Notes under the pieces: model-generated
Told to the model about the DNA's origin: nothing
Databases searched by the model: none
The model's input: the letters and a program-made list of their open reading frames with translations, nothing else
Translations under genes and position numbers: made by a program
Part shown: positions 22,251-31,279 of the stretch, one piece after another
Position numbering within the stretch: the stretch's first letter is position 1
Layout: every line of letters starts with the position of its first letter
Source: Podospora comata
Taxonomy: Eukaryota; Ascomycota; Sordariomycetes; Sordariales; Podosporaceae
Assembly (NCBI GenBank): GCA_017354895.1
Contig: CP071493.1
Coordinates: 372,001 to 436,000, forward strand
Reading direction: 5' to 3'
DNA length: 64,000 nucleotides

Positions 22251-23873
22251 TTACTGCAAGCTCCTCCTCACATCCCTCCACCAACTCTGCTCCTTGCTCC
22301 AATCACCACCAATACACCTGGCACCCGACACTATGGGAGAATTGTCAGTCGGTCCCAAAATCGAATCCATATACTCTAACAACTCCTTCAAAGCACCCTT
22401 TTCCCTCTCCCCAAACTCATCCACCAACTCCTGCTCCGGTTCCTTCTGACTAACCACCCTCGACATCCTCCACTCTTCCCTCCCATCCACATCATGAGCC
22501 ACGCACGTCTCCGAATAGATAACACTATTAAAGCTATCCATCCTCTCCGCCTTTTCCTCGTTCACTTCCACCAGCTGCCTCTCCCTCCCCTGTCCCCCCG
22601 CCCCATGACCACTCTCAGGATCCATCCTCGCATATATCTCTGCCATATTCACCTCACCCGACTTCCTCGGCCCCGTCGGCAGAATCTTACTCCACGACGG
22701 CAACGACACCGGCCTCCCTCCCCCAGCAGAAAACCCATTCCTCGCCACCCGAGGACTCATACCATCCTTCCCATTCAAGTTCCTCACCCCACCACAAACC
22801 GCACTCGACCGTTTCAACGCCTTCTCTTTCTGCACACACTCCGAGTCTCTAGACCCCTTCTTCGGACTCTGACTTGGCAAAACAGCCCTTGCATCCTCCT
22901 CCTCGTCATACCCAATAGGCGACTGCACCAGACGCTGCTGATTCGTCACAGGCGGGTATTTATACTGCGAGAGGAAACTCCCCATCGTCATGGCCGAGTC
23001 AGGCGGCGTCTTACCACCCTTGTTCATCACGGCAAGAAAATCGTCGTCTTCAAAAGAAGGGCCGTTGATGTTCTTCTCTAGTCTCAGCGCCAGAAAGGGG
23101 GTTTCTGGCTCGACGACGATAGGGGCATCATTCAAGAAGGGGGCGCCAGGGTTGAGCTTGTTGCCTGTTCCGTAGGGTGCAGAGGCCAGAAAGGGGGTTT
23201 CGGGGATTGGTTCGGCTGGTTTGGTGGATTTGCGACGGTCCCGGCTTTTGCTCCTGCTTCGGGCTCGCTTGATGACCTGGGAGAGGCGGCGGGTGGTGGA
23301 GGAGGAGTTGGGGGGGTAGTTGCTGAGGGGGACAGGGGGGACGGGTGGGAGTTCGGGGATGGGGATGGGGACCGGTCTGATGACTGGGCATTGGGCGGAG
23401 GATACCCTTTGTGAAGAGGGATCTGTTGCTGGTTTGTGGTAGACTCGTTCGTGTTGGTAGTGTTGGTAGGGGGGTTGATGAGGTCTTTGGGGTTGTCGCT
23501 TTTGGATTGATTGGTCCGACGAGGTTTTCTTCAGCGTGGTTGCCCCTGGGACGGAGATCACTTGGAGTTGAAGAAGCAAAGCTTGGTGTGAGGAGTTTCT
23601 TCGGGGTATGACCAACGGGGGGAGATTGTCGTGGCGCATTTTTTCCTTTTTCTGCGTGGGCTTTGAAGTCGCATCGGAAAGGGATGACGATGAATCTCGC
23701 GGTTGAAGAGAAAAACGGGGTATGCTGAAGCGTTTAGATGGCATTTCGGTTTGATTTGGTCCTGGTGTTCGTGGAACCCGTAAGGAAAGCGGAACTTCAA
23801 ATTGGGCCCAGTATTCCCCACTAAGCGGCAGGGTCTTTTTGTGAGTGTTTATTGTTTCGGTTGTTGTTGCCAT
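22251..23873 (-). CDS. Hypothetical disordered protein (540 aa)
   Basis: A single open frame. The upstream Met at 23948 gives 25 extra residues, but ATG 23873 (MATTTETINTHKK, context CACAATGG) is the likelier start. The N-terminus has SGEYWAQFEVPLSLRVPRTPGP, a short aromatic motif that may be a conserved interaction site. The middle is Pro-, Ser- and Arg-rich (VIKRARSRSKSRDRRKSTKP), with repeated PETPFLA segments, two copies about 25 residues apart. A more ordered C-terminus follows (EEWRMSRVVSQKEPEQELVD, GALKELLEYMDSILGP, WSKEQSWWRDVRRSLQ). No membrane segment or catalytic motif is seen. Function unknown. Confidence 0.75.
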   Translation of the reverse strand: MATTTETINTHKKTLPLSGEYWAQFEVPLSLRVPRTPGPNQTEMPSKRFSIPRFSLQPRDSSSSLSDATSKPTQKKEKMRHDNLPPLVIPRRNSSHQALLLQLQVISVPGATTLKKTSSDQSIQKRQPQRPHQPPYQHYQHERVYHKPATDPSSQRVSSAQCPVIRPVPIPIPELPPVPPVPLSNYPPNSSSTTRRLSQVIKRARSRSKSRDRRKSTKPAEPIPETPFLASAPYGTGNKLNPGAPFLNDAPIVVEPETPFLALRLEKNINGPSFEDDDFLAVMNKGGKTPPDSAMTMGSFLSQYKYPPVTNQQRLVQSPIGYDEEEDARAVLPSQSPKKGSRDSECVQKEKALKRSSAVCGGVRNLNGKDGMSPRVARNGFSAGGGRPVSLPSWSKILPTGPRKSGEVNMAEIYARMDPESGHGAGGQGRERQLVEVNEEKAERMDSFNSVIYSETCVAHDVDGREEWRMSRVVSQKEPEQELVDEFGEREKGALKELLEYMDSILGPTDNSPIVSGARCIGGDWSKEQSWWRDVRRSLQ

Positions 23874-25313
23874 TGTGGTGATGTATTCAGGGGTATTTTG
23901 GCTCTGCACTGATGCGTCCAAGACTTGGTGGCAATGGGCCACCGGCAAAGCGGCAGAAGGAAGTAAAAAGGGGGGCCGTAGCGTTGATATAACCTTTCAC
24001 CGTCCTTTTCAAATCACTCACCAAACGGGGGCTTAGACAAAATCACCCCGACAAACGTTGCCCCGACTTGATGTGAATATAGACGGCTTGGTTTTAGTAG
24101 GTGGAACGGGCTGAGGTAGAAACCGATCAGGAGCCGACAGAGTGGGAAGCACCACTTTTACATCCTCATCTTGTAATGAGTGTGCGGAGAATTGGTGTGG
24201 CTCAGTCCCTTACGATCCTCACTTGCCAAAGAACGGAGCCGGGAATATCTTGCGCGCATTAGTCGTGGCGGGCTCTGAGAGGGCCGGGGCACAAGGCCAA
24301 AACTAACAAAAAGACCCATGGGGCTGAAGATCAGCCGCGCCCCCGACCGCAATGGCGAATACGCAATGGCAACTCAGGATCCGGGGCAGTGGACGATGAC
24401 GAGGGAGCCAAATGCACGACGGGTGGTGGGAAATCCGGTTGCTCAGCCTCCTCCGCCGTGGAGCCAACATGTCAGCACTCAACAACACTTTGACAGATCT
24501 TGACAACAATGATATTAAGCTATGAGTATTTACAATGATTTCTACTTTGCCCTTTACAACTCATTTCTCTCACCTCGACGAGTATTTTCTGAGTTGCTCT
24601 GATGTTTATGGTTGGGCCCAACAGTCTGGTCGAGACTGTTGGACCCAAGTGCATCTTGGTTCTTTGTTGGTTTGCACAGCCCCCTTTTTGATCGCCAGGC
24701 CGCGCCAGTCAAACCTTGCTTCTACCGCCATCAACCCTGACCCTGAAATGTAATTTTTTCCCCAAATGTGAGATCCGAGTAGTACCTGGGTTGTCGGACC
24801 GAGAACCAATGACTTTCTTGCTGTTTCTTGAGTGTCTGTGGGAACTTTGAACAGCCAGTTCTGGGTTGGGCACAAGTCAACTTCACACCAGCAGGGAATC
24901 AAAAGCACGGTAAAAAGGCCACAAGCAGCCATGGAACAAGTTGTCTTGTTGGACTATATAAGCAAGGCCAGCCAGTTCTGTTTTGTCCTGGCTTCCACCC
25001 AGCTTGTCCTCCCCCAAGCTCCATCTCTGAATTCATGACAAAAGAAATGCCGGCAGTATGTGCCAAGTCGCAGGTCTGCTTCAAGCAGGCCAAGATGTAA
25101 TAAGCAAGAAAAGAAAAAGTAGGGTATTGTATCCAAAAGCCCACCACGCCATGCCATGATGTATGCCCGAGAACACCCCGATCCCGCCAAACCAGAATTG
25201 TTGTTGTTGTTGTTGTTGTTGAAAAAAATCACCAACGCCCGTCGCTAAACCAAAATCCATCAAACCCATTTTTCCACCATCTTGAAAGTCGTGCAAAAAG
25301 ACAAAAACACTAG
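23874..25313. other. Intergenic region, nothing recognised apart from a TTG microsatellite
   Basis: About 1.4 kb between two minus-strand genes. A TTG run at 25199-25220 is the only repeat noted. Short frames in several phases show no recognisable product. Confidence 0.45.
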
Positions 25314-26456
25314 TCACCACCACACATCCCTTGCTCTTTTCTGCCCAGCGTGGCCAACACCAAGTCCGTTCACCTGTCCATTATTGGGGCCGTGATTCAT
25401 CCTGCTGTATCCTCCCTGTCCTCCGGGACCAGTCGGGCTGCCCCTCACGCTGCCTCTCGGGCTCGTCACGGTCGAGCTGGTCTTTCCTCCGCTAGCGGCA
25501 TACCCGCCATACCCGGCACCCGCGTGAAACCCAGCATTCAACCCCTGAACTGGACCGCCCTGCTGCCACGGACCACCACTACCAGGCCTGGCTTGCTGCT
25601 GGTGTTGCTGAAGATCCTCCAGGAGATTGATCAACTTCGCCTTGTTCCACAGCCTCCTCACATGCAGCTGCTTCACGTCGTCGTAAGGGTTGGGAGGTAC
25701 CAACTCAAAGAGGAGCATGCTCTCAGCCCACTTGGTGGCCACTTGCTCGTCCGCGTCGATGAAGCTGAAGGTCACGGCATCCTCGTCGTCGGGTAACCGG
25801 CAGGTGATGAACCAGGTGATGAAGGAGGGGAGGAAGAATGTGACTTCCTTTGTGGTAGGGGAGAACTGAGGAGCGCGGTGGTAGCCGCTCAGAGGATTGT
25901 TGTGAAGTGTGCGGTATGGGTTGTGGTTGTTGAGCTGTGGGGAGTGGTGTGGGGAAAAGGAGGATGCTCGTTCTTGTTGCCGGGCGTCTTCCGCTTTGAG
26001 GTAGGAGGCGTAGGCGGCTGCCACGGTTTTGTGAGAGAAGACGAGGCTGACCCGGTCATCTGTGACCGAGACGTCGACTGATACTAGATTTGGCATGTCG
26101 TTGATTTTGATGTGAGTTGTGCCGCCGGTGTTGGTGATATTTGCAGTCGTCAAAATGTCGCAAGGGTGTGTGAGACTGGTGACGTCGGTGTCGTTGTCGT
26201 CGTCGATAGTTCGATCGAGGTGCAGCAGCAAAGTTGAATCTTTCTGTTGAAGAGCTCGGCCCAAGCAGTCTGGATCACGATATTAGTACCATCTCGCTTT
26301 TTTCCTCTCCCAAAGCTGAGCGGGTGACTCTTTGCCCAACTTGTGCTCTGTTGTGCGATCGTTGCCACACTGGCCAATCGCGTGGCTCCAGTTGTTCGAC
26401 CAGACCTTCGCTTTAACCTCAAACACGTCTTCTTGCAGCGAGGGAAAAATGCCCAT
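25314..26456 (-). CDS. Hypothetical fungal protein, Gly/Gln-rich C-terminus (about 320 aa)
   Basis: The main exon runs from 26243 to 25314 in a frame that opens without an ATG (the first in-frame start-like codon, 26264, is TTG), so a 5' exon is needed. ATG 26456 starts MGIFPSLQEDVFE; joining its GAG to AAAGATTCA at 26243 across an intron beginning GTTAAAG (acceptor TTCAACAG, possible branch TACTAAT) keeps the phase. A donor 12 nt further on would also work. The body has DDRVSLVFSHKTVAAAYASYLK, a beta-rich middle (TKEVTFFLPSFITWFITC, TFSFIDADEQVATKWAESML) and a helical NPYDDVKQLHVRRLWNKAKL. The last 90 residues are low-complexity Gly, Gln and Pro. No family is recognised; the N-terminus is provisional. 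Confidence 0.65.
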
Positions 26457-29249
26457 TTTGCTGGCATCTCGACCAGCCAGTAATTCTCCGCGAGAGCTGC
26501 CCGCCGAGCACGCTATGCTGCTTTTGTTGCTAGCTTCGAAGCCTGCTGGCAGTTCTGGCGCTCCATTGATGCCATGAGCCCACCCACCACAACGACAACA
26601 GCTCCATTGTCAGTCGTCAATTACCAGAGTTTCAATCAGGTATTAATGGAACGGCTGGCCCCCTCTTTCTCATTTTCTTCTCGAAAGATTTGCTCCGAAC
26701 CTGATGCACGGCACAAGATGAACCTCCGAGGGGGCTTTGGCGACGGCACGTATCTGGCTCTTGACGCTCATTGCTCGCTGGTGGTCAACGAGCTGATAAG
26801 AGGCCTCAACCCACGACCCAACACGTGGAGCAAACTTACTCTTTGTTCTCTTCTCAAAGCCCAAAGGTTTAAATTTCTAATCCATAGTGTCACAAATCCT
26901 CGAAGTCCATGGAAGAATGGTGAGTGTTGAGCTGGCCATTTGGTGAGCCTGAGTGGGGTAGGCGCCTGAACATGCAGCATCTGGAGCATTGAGACCCGAA
27001 TATATGTTGCGCGTTGAAGGGACAGAACAACACAGCCAGTCCTCGAGTTGAGAGTTGAGGAAACTCGAAGAGTAGGCAAAAAACGCCAGCAATGCTGGAG
27101 AACTCAACCAACTCTGGGAGTTTGGTTGTCCTGTGCAAGGAACATGCGGGGCGCCGGTGAGGTTAGGCTCCACCTGTTCATCAAGTTCATCGATAAACGT
27201 CAGGAAGCTTGCATTCTGGGCTGTCATCGTTCTTCGTGCCTGAGACAGCCAGATAGTCACGTGAACCAAAGATAAGAAGTCAAAGGTCGGTGCTGAGCGG
27301 TGGGCTCCAGCGAAGACAAGTCTCACCGGAGCCGGCCGAGTCTCGGTGCCTGGGACTCGGAGTTTTCAGAAGATAGCGCCGATCTGCTCCGCTCCATGCA
27401 CCGATCGTCACGGGTTCTTTATTTTACACAGTATTGCTCTTCCCGGACACGTGGGGCGAAAAAATGCTTGTGCAATTTAATTTCGACCTTATTCAGCTAC
27501 TACCCTTGTACTACCAAGTATTTTTTTTTTTTTGCTAAATCTAAAGGTATAGGTTTATTTTTAAGAAGCTTTAAATATTTTGAATTTTTTCCAGATTTTT
27601 AAACTTATGATTGGTGGTTATTTTGTCGTTAAGTATAAAATTATTATTGAGATGTCACAAGCGATTTTTCGCTCCACGTGCCGGACATCCCGGATGTCGA
27701 TTCCGAAAATACCTCATCACCGGAGAAGGCTCCGACGGTGAAGCGGCGAACTAGTCGGTGAACGTCAAGCTGAGTCAGCTGTTCCTTGGGTACTCTTCAT
27801 GACAATCCAACCCAATGAGATTGTACTAAAAAACCCTCTGTCATGAATGGTCCAAATACTTTGCTCACGGAGGTGGATCGGGTTCTCTGTGCCAAGGTTT
27901 CTTGAGACGTCGTCGGTCACCAAAAGTCATCGTCCTACACATGCTGGCACAGAAATACAGTCCGTAGTGGTGTGGCCCAAGTGTAGAAGAGATGATGCCG
28001 AGTCGGCCCAAGATATTTATTCGGACCCATCTGTCCCGGACGATCAAGAACGTACATGATTGTCCTCCTGACCCTCCATCTCAGCCTATGATCCTGTTCC
28101 GCTGTCGCATGAGGAGGGTGGTAAGACGACGCTTCAGCTGCGCGATCTCGGGGTTTCCTGCAGGCAATAAATGCAGCGTTGACAGACAGACAAGGCGGCA
28201 TTTTGACCTTTCCGACTGTTTGATGGATGGGTTATGCGATAAGGGAATTCCATCTAATGAAGAAGGAGGGGCAATCTCTTCTCAAAATCGGAGCAATGCG
28301 ATGAGGGATGTGATGTTAGATGCTACCGTGTCGTTGCTAATGTTGTTTATCTTTCCAAGGTGATATTTTGCTTTATCTTTGGCATTCTTATTTTCTTATC
28401 AGTTAGGATCCGAGTTGGGCAAGAGCGACATTAGAAGAAGAGGTTGGGCTTCGCTCTTGGCTTTCGGTTTTCTTCTTCGCTGACGCAAGAATTCAGCTAG
28501 GGCGGCAGGCCGCTTGGCGGTCTGTGCTGAGGCGTGGGATGCTTCCTGCCCTATATTTGCTAGCGCCATCGGAACCGTGGGCCATCAAGGTTCTCACTGC
28601 GCGGGGCATTGTTTGATTGACATGACAGATGCAAGTCACTGCTTGACAGCAATTTCTAGATAGAAGGGATCCCAGGTTCTCAGGTCTGGAGTGAGATTTG
28701 TGAAAGCTTCTGGAAGGGGCATCGAACAACATGAGAGTCGAGTGCATTTTGTGGTATTCGTAGCAGGCGGCGACTTGATGATGGTGGAGCCGCCGAATCA
28801 AGATCTCAGGTTCTTGACGTCTCATCCATCCAAGTTTTGACGTTGTATCAATGCTCGTGAAAAATAGACTAGAGGCCAAGGGCAGCCCCCTTTATCAGAT
28901 CTTACAAAATTCTCTGTCATGTCGGGTTAGAGTCTGATATCATGTAGTTCCACAGCTTCTAGACAGGTTTCCTACCAGAGGCATCCAATTGCGCAGGTTC
29001 ACACCTCGGTGAAAAGAACGAAAGACATTTCGCAAGAAGTGATGTTGAACCATTATATTGTAATATTAATTAAGTATTTGAACTATCTCTTTTTCCTGCT
29101 GGATAGGAAACTTGTTCAGCCAATCCTGACAGCCCAGCATCACTGGCGAGATGTCCTCTGCATCAAACTTTGTTAAGGATTACAAGAGATAAATGATACA
29201 TGTCAAAATACAGTCGGTGGCTATTTGCTGGTATTTACCCCCCCTAAAC
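26457..29249. other. Gene-poor region with an AT-rich inverted-repeat element
   Basis: About 2.8 kb with no recognisable gene. It holds the transposable element at 27448-27680 and a 17-bp sequence at 28580-28596 that recurs at 30437-30453. The minus-strand frame 28879-28493 (128 codons) has no family resemblance and is not called. Confidence 0.5.
27448..27680. mobile_element. Non-autonomous inverted-repeat DNA element (MITE), 233 bp
   Basis: The ends are 25-bp terminal inverted repeats (27448-27472 and 27656-27680) that match at 22 of 25 positions and begin CACGTGG, with the inner part GCTTGTG identical. The element is flanked on both sides by CCGGA (27443-27447 and 27681-27685), a plausible 5-bp target-site duplication. 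The 183-bp interior is strongly AT-rich, with T runs and no coding potential. Length, ends and lack of a gene fit a MITE. A GC-rich 5-bp duplication and termini starting with CAC recall Transib elements, but the superfamily is uncertain. Confidence 0.75.
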
Positions 29250-29849
29250 TTAGAGAGCCATGGCAACGATGGCAGCAACACCGGCGGCAAGGCTGAGGCC
29301 AGTGATCTGGGCAGCGCCAGCAGTCGAGGTGGAGGAGGTGGTGGTGGCGGCCTCGGAGTCGGCGCCGGTGTTTGTAGTAGTGACGGCGTTAAGAGTGGAC
29401 GAAGCAGTACGATGACCATCGCAGTGCCAGTGATCTCCATGAGCCTCACATCCATATGATTCGGTAGGGCTGGGCTTGATGCTACCAGTGCCGGGAGCAT
29501 CAGTGTGGTCATCCTCATCGTCGGTGTGGTCATGATCATGGTCATGGTCATCACCATCACTGTCGTGATCATGGTGAGCTGCACCAGTGGTGACTACAGG
29601 AGCCGCGCCAGTGGCGGTCCCGGTAGTCACGACAGCATCGGTGACCCTGGGTCCCTCACAGTCCCTGAAGTAGTGAGGTTAGTATGCCTTCAGGCTTACA
29701 GCACTAATTAAAACCAAAGCTTACCAGTGGTCATTGTGAGGCACACAGCCGATGGACTCGGTGGGAGATGGTCCGGGATCGGCCGTGGTCTGTCCCAAAG
29801 CGGTGGACAGAGCACCCAACAGCAAAGCGGCATACGTGACGGCCTTCAT
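29250..29849 (-). CDS. Small secreted, probably GPI-anchored His/Asp-rich metal-binding protein (179 aa)
   Basis: Exons 29849-29725 and 29664-29250 join in phase 2 (GTAAGC donor, TACTAAC branch, CTTCAG acceptor). A signal peptide (MKAVTYAALLLGALSTALG) comes first. Two copies of a module follow, CVPHNDHWDC at 35-44 and CEAHGDHWHC at 114-123, each preceded by SPTES. Between them, at 72-97, lies a dense His/Asp run (HHDHDSDGDDHDHDHDH). The C-terminus is Ser/Thr-rich and ends in a hydrophobic tail (LSLAAGVAAIVAMAL) of the GPI type. The composition strongly suggests binding of zinc or a similar metal at the cell surface. It is divergent from the ZIP transporter at 31280, which carries the same C-x2-H-x5-C module five times, so a role in zinc capture or buffering is inferred. 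I do not recognise a named family. Confidence 0.88.
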
Positions 29850-30437
29850 CTTGGCTTGCGGTGAGTCTTGGGGGTTGGGTGGACAGACAGGTGAGACTGA
29901 AGGTGTACGGGCGAGATGGGATGGACCGGATGCCTCTCTGCGTTATAAGACGGTCTTTAAAGCGAGGTAATACAGCCAGCCACAGCCAACCATCCCATGT
30001 CACCATGCCACCCTCAATGTTCATGCGCTGCCCCAATGCCGCCCATCACCTCACCGAAACTCCCATGTACCCAGTCAAAAATAGGGACTGCTGCCGTCAT
30101 TCGAGACAGCATGGCAAGTGGGACGGCTGGCATCAGATGAATTTCAAACGAACCATTGGCCGCGAAGTGGTGCCGTTTGCTGCCAAGACACTCCAAGACA
30201 TTGGTTAACCGATGGGTTTAGCCTGACAGGTCCGCTTTGAGCAAGACAATGTTGTAGCGAAATGCAGGCTTTGGACAGACGATCAGTGGTCCTCGTTTAT
30301 TTGTGCAACAAAGTCGAGGTGTTGGAATGGGGCGTTGGCTTGTCTTGTCTTTTCCAGAACTGATGGGCTTTGACCAGCGTGGAAGGGTGGACCGGAAGAC
30401 AGAGTGGGTCTCGTAGCCTTGGCTTTTGTTAGCGATG

Positions 30438-30448
30438 GCCATCAAGGT
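30438..30448 (-). promoter_or_regulatory. Zinc-responsive-element-like site ACCTTGATGGC
   Basis: Read on the minus strand this is ACCTTGATGGC, against the Zap1 consensus ACCTTNAAGGT. It lies inside a 17-bp sequence that recurs at 28580-28596. Confidence 0.4.
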
Positions 30449-30485
30449 TCTCAGCCCGCCAGAGCCCGCCGCGCATTTGCCGGGC

Positions 30486-30496
30486 ACCTTGATGGG
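30486..30496 (+). promoter_or_regulatory. Zinc-responsive-element-like site ACCTTGATGGG
   Basis: ACCTTGATGGG matches the conserved ACCTT half and the GG of the Zap1 consensus. It is 38 nt beyond the preceding site and in opposite orientation. Confidence 0.35.
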
Positions 30497-30987
30497 CAGC
30501 TCAAGATTGCTTGCAGTTCTGGGCATCGTTTCAGCCAATCAACACAAAGATTTTATTTTTTTCTTGCTCAATCCCGCCCTTGACGATGTGGATTTCGTCG
30601 CATGTCGCCCAACTCGGCCACTCACCCGCAGCAGCCAGTCTGGGATTCGCGTGGTGGAGTTGGTCTTGGAGTCACCATGGAGCCCATGGAGCCCATGGAG
30701 CAAACGGGATTCGAGCACGCAACGACTCCATCCAAGGCCCCTCCATGAGCCCCTCTATGCGCTGAATTTTCCCATCTCAGCGATCCCCAAGTCCTTTTTT
30801 GTTTCCTGTCTCTCCTTCCCTCGTGGCTATCCCGTGTTCCCAGTCTTCTATCGTCTCTTTCCCTTCCCCGGAATTCGAACCTACGCCAGGTACCAGACGG
30901 CCCACGACCACGCGAGTAACTTGTGCTTCGCGCACAAGACTACGGCTACCTACAGGACGCCCACGCCACGACCGCAACGTGCTGTGC

Positions 30988-31017
30988 ACCTTGACGGTCA
31001 GTCACAACCTTGACGGC
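30988..31017 (+). promoter_or_regulatory. Two tandem zinc-responsive-element-like sites upstream of the ZIP gene
   Basis: ACCTTGACGGT (30988-30998) differs from the Zap1 consensus ACCTTNAAGGT at one fixed position, and ACCTTGACGGC (31007-31017) at two. They are in the same orientation, 19 nt apart and about 265-290 nt before the ZIP start codon, a usual position for Zap1-type sites in fungal zinc transporter promoters. Regulation by a Zap1/ZafA homologue is inferred. Confidence 0.55.
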
Positions 31018-31279
31018 TCGATTTGTGGACACAGCTGCTGCAAGACCTGGAACTTGGCAGCCACTCCCACCGTCACTGTTCTGTGTAGCCCCCCACGAGC
31101 CAGGACATGAGCTGAGGAGAAGCAACAAAAGATACCCCCTCAATTGCCTCGCTTTAAAATCCCCTGTGCTATCCCGCGCCTTGTACGCCCATATCTATAT
31201 CGAGCGCAGCCTCCCGCTCCTACAGGTTCACAGCAGCAACATCACCCTTGGTCTTCGGTTACATACCTTCTATCACATC

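Larger units (their letters stand above)
29850..31279. other. Shared divergent promoter region of the zinc locus
   Basis: 1.43 kb between the surface-protein gene and the ZIP gene. It contains four near-matches to the Zap1-type zinc-responsive element (listed separately). Long open frames on both strands here, for example 30426-31013, have no family resemblance and cross these sites; I do not call them. Confidence 0.6.

Noticed and set aside
25199-25220. TTG microsatellite as a functional repeat
   Set aside because: A simple triplet run outside any called gene; nothing suggests a role.
28493-28879. 128-codon minus-strand frame
   Set aside because: No recognisable motif, intron support or neighbour relation; kept only as a possibility because a zinc-site-like core lies inside it.
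30426-31013. 195-codon plus-strand frame between the zinc genes
   Set aside because: No family resemblance, crosses the zinc-site-like elements and overlaps equally long frames in other phases; more likely promoter DNA.
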